Below, piece after piece: positions 15,113-22,443 of a DNA stretch of 64,000 nucleotides. Under the pieces are notes generated by a model. That model worked only from the letters and a program-made list of their open reading frames with translations, searched no databases and was not told the origin of the DNA. The translations under genes and the position numbers were made by a program. This DNA comes from Flavobacterium granuli (GTDB lineage Bacteria; Bacteroidota; Bacteroidia; Flavobacteriales; Flavobacteriaceae): NCBI RefSeq assembly GCF_900129705.1, contig NZ_FQWO01000004.1, positions 124,001 to 188,000 on the forward strand, in the 5' to 3' direction. How positions within the stretch are numbered: position 1 is the first letter of the stretch; every line of letters begins with the position of its first letter.

Positions 15113-15973
15113 ATGAAATCAATAAAAAACATATTGATGGCAATGACGCTATTGCTTTCAGTCACTATCGCGAATGCGCAAATTAAAAATGCTACCACCG
15201 AAAACATTAAAATTTATGGAAACTGTGGTATGTGTAAAAAAAATATCGAAACAGCTGCCAACGTTAAAAAAGTAGCAAAGGTAGATTGGAATGCTGACAC
15301 GAAAATGGCTACTATAACCTATGATGCTAAGAAAACCAATTCAGACGAAATCTTGAAACGTGTGGCATTGTCTGGTTATGATAGCGATAAATTTTTGGCT
15401 CCGGATGCAGTTTATGATCAATTACACGGTTGTTGTCAATACGACAGAGAAGCAAAAACAGCCGAAACCGGAATGGCAACGACAAAAACAGAAAATCATG
15501 CCAATCATGCGATGGAAACCAATAAGGTACAGCCGGAAGCGAATCAATTAAATGCGGTTTTCGATACTTACTTTTTGGTAAAAGATGCATTGGTAAAAAC
15601 GGATGGCGCAACGGCTTCGGCCAAGGCCAAAGAATTGCTTTTGGCTCTTAATGCTGTTCAAATGGATCAATTGACGATGGACGTTCACATGGTTTGGATG
15701 AAAGTAATGAAAGATTTAAATACAGAAGCCAAAGCAATTTCTGAAACACAAGATGTCAAAAAACAAAGAACCCTATTTATGTCTTTGTCTAAAAATATGC
15801 ATGATCTAATAAAGGTGGCCAAATATGAAGTTCCTGTTTATTATCAGTTTTGTCCTATGGCAAATGGAGGAAAAGGAGCAAATTGGTTAAGTAAAGAAGA
15901 TTCGGTTAAAAATCCTTATTATGGTTCTCAAATGTTGAGCTGTGGAAAAACTGTCGAAACGATTAAGAAATAA
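15113..15973 (+). CDS. Exported HMA - DUF3347 copper-binding protein
   Basis: 286 residues. A signal peptide (KSIKNILMAMTLLLSVTIANA-Q) precedes a heavy-metal-associated domain (about 25-95) with the metal motif G-N-C38-G-M-C41. Then come HGCCQYD and a His/Met-bearing linker (NHANHAMETNK). A DUF3347 helical domain follows (about 145-286), closing with FCPMANGG and NPYYGSQMLSCG. HMA domains bind Cu(I); DUF3347 occurs in copper-efflux proteins of Bacteroidetes. It probably carries copper in the periplasm. The adjoining TlpA-like thioredoxin 31 nt downstream could keep its cysteines reduced. Confidence 0.9.
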   Translation: MKSIKNILMAMTLLLSVTIANAQIKNATTENIKIYGNCGMCKKNIETAANVKKVAKVDWNADTKMATITYDAKKTNSDEILKRVALSGYDSDKFLAPDAVYDQLHGCCQYDREAKTAETGMATTKTENHANHAMETNKVQPEANQLNAVFDTYFLVKDALVKTDGATASAKAKELLLALNAVQMDQLTMDVHMVWMKVMKDLNTEAKAISETQDVKKQRTLFMSLSKNMHDLIKVAKYEVPVYYQFCPMANGGKGANWLSKEDSVKNPYYGSQMLSCGKTVETIKK

Positions 15974-16004
15974 TTCAGTCAAGGCTGTTTAAAATGATAA
16001 ATTA

Positions 16005-16484
16005 ATGATTAAAGTAAAAAATATAATTCTGGCTTTCGGTTTAATGCTTGTTTTTTCAAGCGTTAAGGCCCAAGTGAAATTGGGAGATACTTTTCCTGAT
16101 ATCGAATTGCAAAGCAATCAAAATACTGTGGTGAAATTAGATTCATTCAAAGGAAAAACAGTTCTGGTAGATTTTTGGGCTTCTTGGTGCGGTCCTTGCC
16201 GATTGGCAAACAGAAAATTAGTTAAAATCTATGATAGTTATAAAGACAAAGACTTTGAAATTGTTGGAATATCCATCGATACCGATAAGACAAAATGGTT
16301 GAACGCCATTGCAAAAGACAAAATGAAACACCAGCAATTAATAGATGCCAAAGGATTCGACGCTAAATCAGCAGTGGCTTTTGGAGTAGAGGAATTACCG
16401 GCAGCTTATCTTTTTGACACTACAGGAAAATTAATCGCAATCAACCCAACAGAGGAAGAAATTATTGCTCAAATCAAAAAATAA
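16005..16484 (+). CDS. TlpA-like periplasmic thioredoxin
   Basis: 159 residues. The signal peptide (KNIILAFGLMLVFSSVKAQ) is followed by a TlpA/ResA-type thioredoxin fold (VKLGDTFPDIELQS, then FKGKTVLVDFWASW). The redox motif is C62-G-P-C65, and the cis-Pro loop is ELPAAYLFDTTG. Such proteins reduce disulfides or load metal centres in the periplasm. It is sandwiched between two HMA proteins (31 nt before, 5 nt after), which argues for keeping Cu(I)-binding cysteines reduced. This role is inferred. Confidence 0.92.
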   Translation: MIKVKNIILAFGLMLVFSSVKAQVKLGDTFPDIELQSNQNTVVKLDSFKGKTVLVDFWASWCGPCRLANRKLVKIYDSYKDKDFEIVGISIDTDKTKWLNAIAKDKMKHQQLIDAKGFDAKSAVAFGVEELPAAYLFDTTGKLIAINPTEEEIIAQIKK

Positions 16485-16489
16485 ATACT

Positions 16490-17017
16490 ATGAAAACACC
16501 CAATATAAAATTGGTAGCAATCGCACTTTTAGCTTTAATGACAAGTGTGCAAACCTATGCTCAAATCTCAAAAGCCGAAATAATGGCAACGGGACTGACC
16601 TGTTCGATGTGTTCAAACGCGATAAACAAACAGTTGAAAGCAATGACCGAAGTGGACAGCGTAGGCACTGATTTGAATACCAATACCTTTACGGTTTATT
16701 TCAAGAAAGACAATGCTGTTCAGCCTAAAGTGCTTAAAAATGCCGTTGAAAAAGCAGGATTTTTTGTGGGTTCAATGGTGCTGACAATGCCTTTTGATAA
16801 TTTAAAAATTGAAGATAATCTTGTTGTTAAAAAAGGAGAGGCTTCATTTGTTTTTATTGACAGCAAAAATCAAGTTTTATCGGCTGAAACTAGAGTGAAA
16901 GTGCTGGATAAAGGTTTTGTAACTCAAAAAGAATATAAAAAATTAATAAAATCCTATTCAAAATATCCGAGTTATGTGTTAGAGAATGAGGATGATTATC
17001 ATGTGAAAACTTTATAA
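16490..17017 (+). CDS. Exported heavy-metal-associated (HMA) domain protein
   Basis: 175 residues. Signal peptide KLVAIALLALMTSVQTYA-Q, then an HMA domain (about 27-95) with the Cu(I) motif T-C38-S-M-C41. The C-terminal 80 residues (VKKGEASFVFIDSKNQVLSAETRVKVLDKGFVTQKEYKK...) have no motif I recognise and no cysteine. It starts 5 nt after the thioredoxin and ends 1 nt before the barrel gene, so it is in the same operon. It probably accepts or donates Cu(I) in the periplasm. Confidence 0.88.
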   Translation: MKTPNIKLVAIALLALMTSVQTYAQISKAEIMATGLTCSMCSNAINKQLKAMTEVDSVGTDLNTNTFTVYFKKDNAVQPKVLKNAVEKAGFFVGSMVLTMPFDNLKIEDNLVVKKGEASFVFIDSKNQVLSAETRVKVLDKGFVTQKEYKKLIKSYSKYPSYVLENEDDYHVKTL

Positions 17018-17018
17018 T

Positions 17019-17828
17019 ATGAGGTATTTATCTATTGTTTTATTGGCTTTGATTTCGTTCGAAATGAATGCTCAGGAATTATTTGTAGTTACTGAACCCG
17101 CGAGCAATGTGCCTGCGGGTTCCATTGGGGTTCGCGTTGGTCAATCTTTGATGAAAAAGGAAATAGGCAGTGGCTCCGTTTATAATCTTTCGCCTGAGGT
17201 GACTTGGGGAATCAATAAGAATTTGATGGTGCGCGGATCTGTTTTTTCGACTAATGCCACTAATGGATTGAAAGCCGAAGGTGCTGGTGTTTATGCCAAG
17301 TATCGTTTCTTTTCGGTAGATGATTTGCAAAGTCATTTTCGTATGGCTGCTTTTGGGCGTTACAGCTGGAACAATTTACCTATAAGGCAAGAAGCTATTG
17401 ATCTGACTGCCGGAAATTCGGGCTATGAAGCGGGTTTGGTAGCGACACAATTGATCAAGAAAGTAGCGATTAGTTCTTCTGTTAGTTACGGAAAGGCAAC
17501 GGCCAATAAACCGGATTATGAATTCCCGGAATTTCTGGCAAGCAATGTTTTAAATTATACTTTTTCTGTAGGAAGATTGATGCATCCTAAAAAATACACT
17601 AGCTTTAAACAAACTAATATCAATACGATGTTGGAATTTGTTGGGCAAACTTTGACTGATAATGGAAAGTCGTATTTGGATGTGGTGCCTTCTGTTCAAT
17701 TTATTATTAACAGCCAGGCGAGAATTGATGTGGCTTACAAAAAAGAATTGTACAGTTCGATGCTCCGTTCTGCTCCAGATGGTTTTTATCTAAAACTGGA
17801 ATATACTTTCTTTAATGTAACCAAGTAG
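17019..17828 (+). CDS. Outer-membrane beta-barrel protein of unknown function, copper operon
   Basis: 269 residues. Signal peptide RYLSIVLLALISFEMNAQ; the mature part begins ELFVVTEPASNVPAGSIGVRVGQSLMKKE and continues as alternating short strands ending with YLKLEYTFFNV. The terminal aromatic and strand pattern suggest an outer-membrane barrel. No Cys; few Met or His. Its start lies 1 nt after the HMA gene stop. It may be a porin-like partner of the copper carriers, but no named family fits. Confidence 0.75.
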   Translation: MRYLSIVLLALISFEMNAQELFVVTEPASNVPAGSIGVRVGQSLMKKEIGSGSVYNLSPEVTWGINKNLMVRGSVFSTNATNGLKAEGAGVYAKYRFFSVDDLQSHFRMAAFGRYSWNNLPIRQEAIDLTAGNSGYEAGLVATQLIKKVAISSSVSYGKATANKPDYEFPEFLASNVLNYTFSVGRLMHPKKYTSFKQTNINTMLEFVGQTLTDNGKSYLDVVPSVQFIINSQARIDVAYKKELYSSMLRSAPDGFYLKLEYTFFNVTK

Positions 17829-17887
17829 ATGAAACTGACTTTAGAAAAAAGGTATTAATCAAAATGCTAACAATTAAATTTAATAAA

Positions 17888-18592
17888 ATGAAAAATAAAA
17901 TCTTTTCGATAATTGCCGTTGCATTCTTGTTTATTGGTTGCAACCAAAAAAGTAAGGAGGCTGAGACTTCTAATTTGGAACATACAGAAACGGCTTCTGG
18001 GCAATATACTTGTCCGATGCATCCTGAGGTTATTGGTAAAAAAGGAGATTTATGTCCAGTATGTGATATGGAATTGACAGAGCCAATTAGCCAAGCAACC
18101 TCAAAGGCAGTTGTTGAAGCCAAAGTGGAAACTAAAGTAAATGAAGCAACTTCGTCTTCATTTACAATCAATAAAGCAGTTGAGGATTATTTGAAACTGG
18201 CCAATGCATTAGTTAATGACGATTCTAAGGCTGCGGCCAAAGTATCTGAGATTTTATCCGTAACTTTAAACTCCTTGAATTCGAGTAAATTGGATGAGGT
18301 TGGGAAAAAGAAATATGTGAAAATTTCCAGTGTTATTAATGAACATTTGAAACATATTATTGAAAATCCTACTGATATAGAGCATCAAAGAACGTATTTT
18401 GCCTTGTTGAGTAAAGACATGAATGATCTTATAAAAGCTTTTGGAACAGATAAAAAACTCTATCAGGCTTATTGTCCAATGTATGAAGAAGGAAAAAGTG
18501 GGTACTGGATTTCTGAAACCAAAGAAATCCGAAATCCGTATTTTGGCTCTCAAATGTTAAATTGTGGCAGAATTGTAGCCGCTTTAAAATAG
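17888..18592 (+). CDS. Lipoprotein with HMBD motif and DUF3347 domain
   Basis: 234 residues from the Met at 17888, where a lipobox (AVAFLFIG-C18) begins. The HMBD-type Cys motif, Y-T-C42-P-M-H-P ... C56-P-V-C59-D-M, resembles those found in CusB-like adaptors and Cu-ATPases. A DUF3347 helical domain follows (about 95-234), closing with YCPMYEEG and NPYFGSQMLNCG as in the paralogue at 15113. It is anchored in a membrane, probably facing the periplasm. It is likely to bind Cu(I) or Cu(II). It is 4 nt before the regulator gene. Confidence 0.9.
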   Translation: MKNKIFSIIAVAFLFIGCNQKSKEAETSNLEHTETASGQYTCPMHPEVIGKKGDLCPVCDMELTEPISQATSKAVVEAKVETKVNEATSSSFTINKAVEDYLKLANALVNDDSKAAAKVSEILSVTLNSLNSSKLDEVGKKKYVKISSVINEHLKHIIENPTDIEHQRTYFALLSKDMNDLIKAFGTDKKLYQAYCPMYEEGKSGYWISETKEIRNPYFGSQMLNCGRIVAALK

Positions 18593-18596
18593 TATT

Positions 18597-19157
18597 TTGA
18601 ACTTATATATAAAAAACATGGTTTGCAACCGATGTGTCATGGTGGTGAAGTCTGAACTGCGAAAGTTTGGACTTCATCCCGTCTCGGTTGAATTGGGTGA
18701 AGTAGAAATTTCCGAAGATTTAGAAAAAGAAAAAGAGCATGAACTGAACGAGCGATTGCTTGTTTTGGGTTTCGAAATTATAGATGATAAAAAAAAGCGA
18801 ATAGTTGAAAAGGTAAAAAACCTGATTGTGGAATTAGTCCATTTCAACGGCAATCGTTTCAAAACAAATTTATCAGATTATTTAGTAGCCGCCATCGGGA
18901 ACGATTACAGCTACATCAGTAATTTATTTTCATTGCAAGAAGGCACTACTATTGAGCAATATTATATCCTTCAAAAAATTGAAAGAGTAAAAGAATTGTT
19001 GGTTTATGATGAATTAAGTTTGAATGAGATTGCTTTTCAGCTTAATTATAGCAGTGCATCGCATTTAAGCAAGCAATTTAAAAAAGTAACAGGTCTGACA
19101 CCTACGTATTTCAAAACTTTGAAAGAGCAAAAACGTCAACCTCTTGAAAATCTATAA
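18597..19157 (+). CDS. HMA-domain - AraC HTH fusion regulator (probable copper sensor)
   Basis: 186 residues. The N-terminal half (1-75) is an HMA-like fold with the motif C10-N-R-C13, where other HMA domains carry their metal site; the C-terminal half (about 85-180) is an AraC-type double helix-turn-helix (LSLNEIAFQLNYSSASHLSKQFKKVTGLTPTYF). The start is a TTG at 18597, since the next Met (18618) would cut off the first strand of the HMA fold. It is cytosolic. It starts 4 nt after the DUF3347 lipoprotein and precedes copA by 86 nt. The role as Cu(I) sensor and activator is inference. Confidence 0.85.
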   Translation: MNLYIKNMVCNRCVMVVKSELRKFGLHPVSVELGEVEISEDLEKEKEHELNERLLVLGFEIIDDKKKRIVEKVKNLIVELVHFNGNRFKTNLSDYLVAAIGNDYSYISNLFSLQEGTTIEQYYILQKIERVKELLVYDELSLNEIAFQLNYSSASHLSKQFKKVTGLTPTYFKTLKEQKRQPLENL

Positions 19158-19160
19158 AAG

Positions 19161-19239
19161 ATACAAAAGAGAACCAAAATTGTATAAGGGTCAAAGTCTT
19201 ATTTAGTGGCAACTTTGTATTACTAATTTTAAGATACAA
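19161..19239 (+). promoter_or_regulatory. Candidate operator/promoter of copA: four symmetric hexamers
   Basis: ATACAA at 19161 and TTGTAT at 19180 are separated by 13 nt; TTGTAT at 19215 and ATACAA at 19234 are also separated by 13 nt. The two pairs mirror each other and the start-to-start distance within a pair is 19 nt, about two DNA turns. The sequence CAACTTTG at 19210-19217 is one mismatch from a TAnnTTTG -7 box and has no -33 partner, as in activator-dependent promoters. The likely binder is the AraC-type protein encoded just upstream. Confidence 0.5.
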
Positions 19240-19243
19240 TATA

Positions 19244-21778
19244 ATGACACATACCTATACTATTAGCGGAATGAGTTGCGATGGTTGTCGTACCAAAGTG
19301 GAAAAAACGCTGAATGCCATAGAAGGGATTCAGGTCACAGTGGTTTTAGAGTCCTCTTTGGCTACCATTACAATGAATAATCATATTCCGACCTCAGAAT
19401 TACAACAAGCTTTGTCTAAAGTAGGCAACTACACCATAGAAATGAGTAAGTCTGCTACTACAGCGGATAAAGAAGAACCGATGGCGAAATCCTGCTGCGG
19501 TACCGAAAAAAAGCATAATCATAAAGTGAAGCATCCTGTTTTGATGAATGCTCCCGGAAAATACTATTGCCCTATGCATTGCGAAGGAGATAAGGTGTAT
19601 GACAAGCCGGGAAGCTGCCCTGTTTGCGGAATGAATCTGGAAAAAGTTCCAGAATTAAGTTCGCCCAAAATAATGTATACCTGCCCGATGCATCCTGAAA
19701 TTATTCAAGAAGGACCTGGATCTTGTCCTATTTGTGGGATGGATTTAGTGCCAATGGAACCCGTAGAAAGCGAGGAAAATAAGACCTATCTTGATCTGTT
19801 ACATAAAATGAAAATAGCCCTTATTTTCACAGTCCCCATTTTTATTATTGCCATGTCAGACATGATTCCCAATAATCCATTATTGAAAATCATGGACACT
19901 TCAGGCTGGAATTGGGTTCAGCTTGTTTTGTCGCTTCCGGTTGTTTTTTATGCTGCTTGGATGTTTTTTGAACGCGCCTGGAAGTCAATTGTCACTTGGA
20001 ATTTAAATATGTTCACCCTTATTGGAATTGGTTCCGGAGTAGCTTTTCTGTTTAGTTTAACAGCTTTGCTTTTTCCGGATATTTTTCCGCATGAATTTAA
20101 ATCTCATGGAGGAACAGTGCATCTGTATTTTGAAGCAACAACAGTGATATTGACTTTGGTTTTATTAGGACAACTATTAGAAGTCAAAGCCCACAGTAGA
20201 ACCAGTGGGGCAATTAAAGAATTATTGAAGTTGGCGCCCACAGTAGCCACAGTAGTCATTGACGGAGTCGATAAGGTAATTGCTGTTCAAGATATTAAGA
20301 AAGGTGATTCGTTAAGAGTGAAACCGGGAGAAAAAATTCCTGTTGACGGAAAAATAACTGCCGGAGAAAGTACGATTGATGAATCGATGATTTCGGGAGA
20401 GCCCATTCCAGTGGATAAAAAAATCGATGATGCTGTTGTTGCAGGAACGATAAATGGCAATAAATCCTTTGTTATGATTGCTGAGAAAGTAGGTTCTGAA
20501 ACCTTACTTTCTCAAATTGTGCAGATGGTCAATACTGCCAGTCGATCTAGAGCACCTATTCAAAAAATGGCCGATAGGATTGCGAAGTATTTTGTGCCTA
20601 TTGTTGTGATGGTGGCCATACTTACTTTTTTTATTTGGGCAAGTTTTGGTCCGGAACCGGCTTTGGTTTATGGATTTATCAACGCCATTGCAGTGCTGAT
20701 TATCGCCTGCCCATGCGCATTAGGATTGGCGACACCCATGTCAGTAATGGTGGGCGTGGGTAAAGGAGCGCAATCTGGGGTTTTGATAAAAAATGCAGAA
20801 GCATTAGAAAACATGAATAAGGTTAATGTACTGATTACAGATAAAACGGGAACTATAACTGAGGGAAAACCTTCTGTAGAAAAAGTGTTTTCTTCTAATA
20901 ATCAAGAGGATGATTTACTGCAAAATATAGCTTCATTAAATCAGTATAGCGAGCATCCTTTGGCGCAAGCCGTAGTAAATTTTGCAAAAGCTAAAAACAT
21001 TTCATTAGTTAAAGTTGACGATTTTGAGGCAGTAACCGGAAAAGGAGTGATAGGAACAGTAGCCAATAAAAAAGTAGCCTTAGGGAATAAAAGTTTATTG
21101 GAACAAGTTGGAGCAACGGTTTCGACTGAAATTGAAAATAAAATTGTTGCAGAACAAAAGCTGGGAAAAACAGTTTCGTATATCGCTGTAGATAAAGCAG
21201 TTTTAGGCTATGTGACCATCACTGATGCGATCAAAGCGACAAGTGTTGCGGCTGTAAAAGAATTGATGCGTCAAGGAGTTGAAGTTATTATGATGACAGG
21301 CGATAATAAAAATACCGCTAAGGCTGTCGCCGATGAATTACAACTGACTTCCTTTATTGCGGGTTGTTTGCCTGAAGATAAACTCAAGGAGATTAAGAAA
21401 TTACAAGCCGAAGGGAAAATTGTAGCGATGGCGGGTGACGGAATCAACGATGCGCCAGCTTTAGCTCAAGCTAATATCGGAATTGCGATGGGAACCGGTA
21501 CTGATGTGGCGATTGAAAGTGCTAAAATAACCTTGGTAAAAGGCGATTTACAAGGAATCGTGAAAGCAAAAAAGTTAAGTCATGCGGTGATGAAAAATAT
21601 CAATCAAAATTTATTCTTTGCTTTCTTTTATAATGTCTTGGGAATTCCAATTGCGGCCGGAGTATTGTATCCTTTTTTCGGGTTGTTGTTGTCTCCTATG
21701 ATTGCAGCTTTAGCGATGAGTTTTAGCTCCGTTTCCGTTATTGGAAATGCCTTACGATTGCGTAATTTAAAATTGTAA
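19244..21778 (+). CDS. copA: Copper-translocating P1B-type ATPase
   Basis: 844 residues. An HMA domain with C12-D-G-C15, then two HMBD Cys motifs (about 107-133 and 145-171, both of the form CPMH...CPxCGM), then the P1B core: eight membrane helices, actuator motif SGEP (384), CPC (489-491) in the metal-binding helix, phosphorylation site D533-K-T-G-T, SEHPL and GDGINDAPAL in the nucleotide domain. CPC with Asn and Met/Ser partners in the later helices points to Cu(I) export from the cytosol. It follows the AraC regulator and the hexamer array, and starts the downstream half of the cluster. Confidence 0.96.
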   Translation: MTHTYTISGMSCDGCRTKVEKTLNAIEGIQVTVVLESSLATITMNNHIPTSELQQALSKVGNYTIEMSKSATTADKEEPMAKSCCGTEKKHNHKVKHPVLMNAPGKYYCPMHCEGDKVYDKPGSCPVCGMNLEKVPELSSPKIMYTCPMHPEIIQEGPGSCPICGMDLVPMEPVESEENKTYLDLLHKMKIALIFTVPIFIIAMSDMIPNNPLLKIMDTSGWNWVQLVLSLPVVFYAAWMFFERAWKSIVTWNLNMFTLIGIGSGVAFLFSLTALLFPDIFPHEFKSHGGTVHLYFEATTVILTLVLLGQLLEVKAHSRTSGAIKELLKLAPTVATVVIDGVDKVIAVQDIKKGDSLRVKPGEKIPVDGKITAGESTIDESMISGEPIPVDKKIDDAVVAGTINGNKSFVMIAEKVGSETLLSQIVQMVNTASRSRAPIQKMADRIAKYFVPIVVMVAILTFFIWASFGPEPALVYGFINAIAVLIIACPCALGLATPMSVMVGVGKGAQSGVLIKNAEALENMNKVNVLITDKTGTITEGKPSVEKVFSSNNQEDDLLQNIASLNQYSEHPLAQAVVNFAKAKNISLVKVDDFEAVTGKGVIGTVANKKVALGNKSLLEQVGATVSTEIENKIVAEQKLGKTVSYIAVDKAVLGYVTITDAIKATSVAAVKELMRQGVEVIMMTGDNKNTAKAVADELQLTSFIAGCLPEDKLKEIKKLQAEGKIVAMAGDGINDAPALAQANIGIAMGTGTDVAIESAKITLVKGDLQGIVKAKKLSHAVMKNINQNLFFAFFYNVLGIPIAAGVLYPFFGLLLSPMIAALAMSFSSVSVIGNALRLRNLKL

Positions 21779-21816
21779 TGATGTTGTAGTTTGCTTTTAA
21801 TCTAAAAAAGAAAATC

Positions 21817-22251
21817 ATGAAAACAGTTCGAAAATTAGTATTAATGCTGGGTGTAGCGGCTTTTTTATTTTCCTGTCAGTCTACCAATAAAGTTTTGTCA
21901 AAAACAGAGAGAAGAACTGAAATCATGAACGCCATTGCCAATGACGAAAGTATGTCTAAGGAAATGATTAAAATGTTGATGAAGATTAAAATGGGCGAAA
22001 TGAAGATGGAGGACAAGGGGATGATGATGATGAAAAAGCATGCTGAAATGATGGAGATGATGAAGGAAAACCCCGAAATGATGAAAAGTATGATGGCTGA
22101 AATGATGAATAAGGCCAAAAGTGATACTACAATGATGTTCGAAATGTGTAGAACGATGATGAAAAACGAAAAAATGATGGAGATGATGCAGAAAATGAAA
22201 GCAATGGATCAAAAATCTAAAAAAGAAGAAGATCATAAAGGACATCACTAA
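21817..22251 (+). CDS. Methionine-rich lipoprotein of the copper cluster
   Basis: 144 residues. The signal ends with a lipobox (VAAFLFS-C20). About 33 of the 125 mature residues are Met, largely in MM pairs spaced 3-4 apart (MMEMMKENPEMM, MMEMMQKM), among Lys and Glu; the tail is DHKGHH. It also has one more Cys (EMCRTMM). Met pairs suit Cu(I) binding in the oxidising periplasm, as in CusF/PcoE-type proteins, though no fold is assignable. It lies 38 nt after copA. A role as copper sponge or relay to the oxidase is inferred. Confidence 0.8.
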   Translation: MKTVRKLVLMLGVAAFLFSCQSTNKVLSKTERRTEIMNAIANDESMSKEMIKMLMKIKMGEMKMEDKGMMMMKKHAEMMEMMKENPEMMKSMMAEMMNKAKSDTTMMFEMCRTMMKNEKMMEMMQKMKAMDQKSKKEEDHKGHH

Positions 22252-22281
22252 GATTTAAAATAATCCAAAAACGATAAAGTT

Positions 22282-22419
22282 ATGAATAATCAGGATAATG
22301 AAGGAATGCATATGGGAGCCTACTCATTTATGGGAATGCATGTTTTTTGGTGGTTTTCAATATTGTTTTTTGCACTGTTATTAATAGTATTGGCTCATAG
22401 GTACAGAAAAAGAAAGTAA
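22282..22419 (+). CDS. 45-residue single-pass membrane peptide, Met/His-rich head
   Basis: An ATG at 22282 opens 45 codons. The head is short and Met/His-rich (NEGMHMGAYSFMGMHVF), followed by one membrane helix (WWFSILFFALLLIVLAH) and a basic tail (RYRKRK). Basic C-terminus inside and Met/His head outside would place the metal-binding part in the periplasm. It lies 30 nt after the Met-rich lipoprotein and 24 nt before the oxidase, inside the same operon. It is not a recognisable family. Coding is supported by placement and composition only. Confidence 0.65.
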   Translation: MNNQDNEGMHMGAYSFMGMHVFWWFSILFFALLLIVLAHRYRKRK

Positions 22420-22443
22420 ATCTATTAAACGGAAAGTAAAAAA

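Noticed and set aside
21876..22248. Antisense frames rich in His/Phe opposite the Met-rich lipoprotein
   Set aside because: They are the complement of ATG-rich codons (CAT = His); no independent start or promoter.
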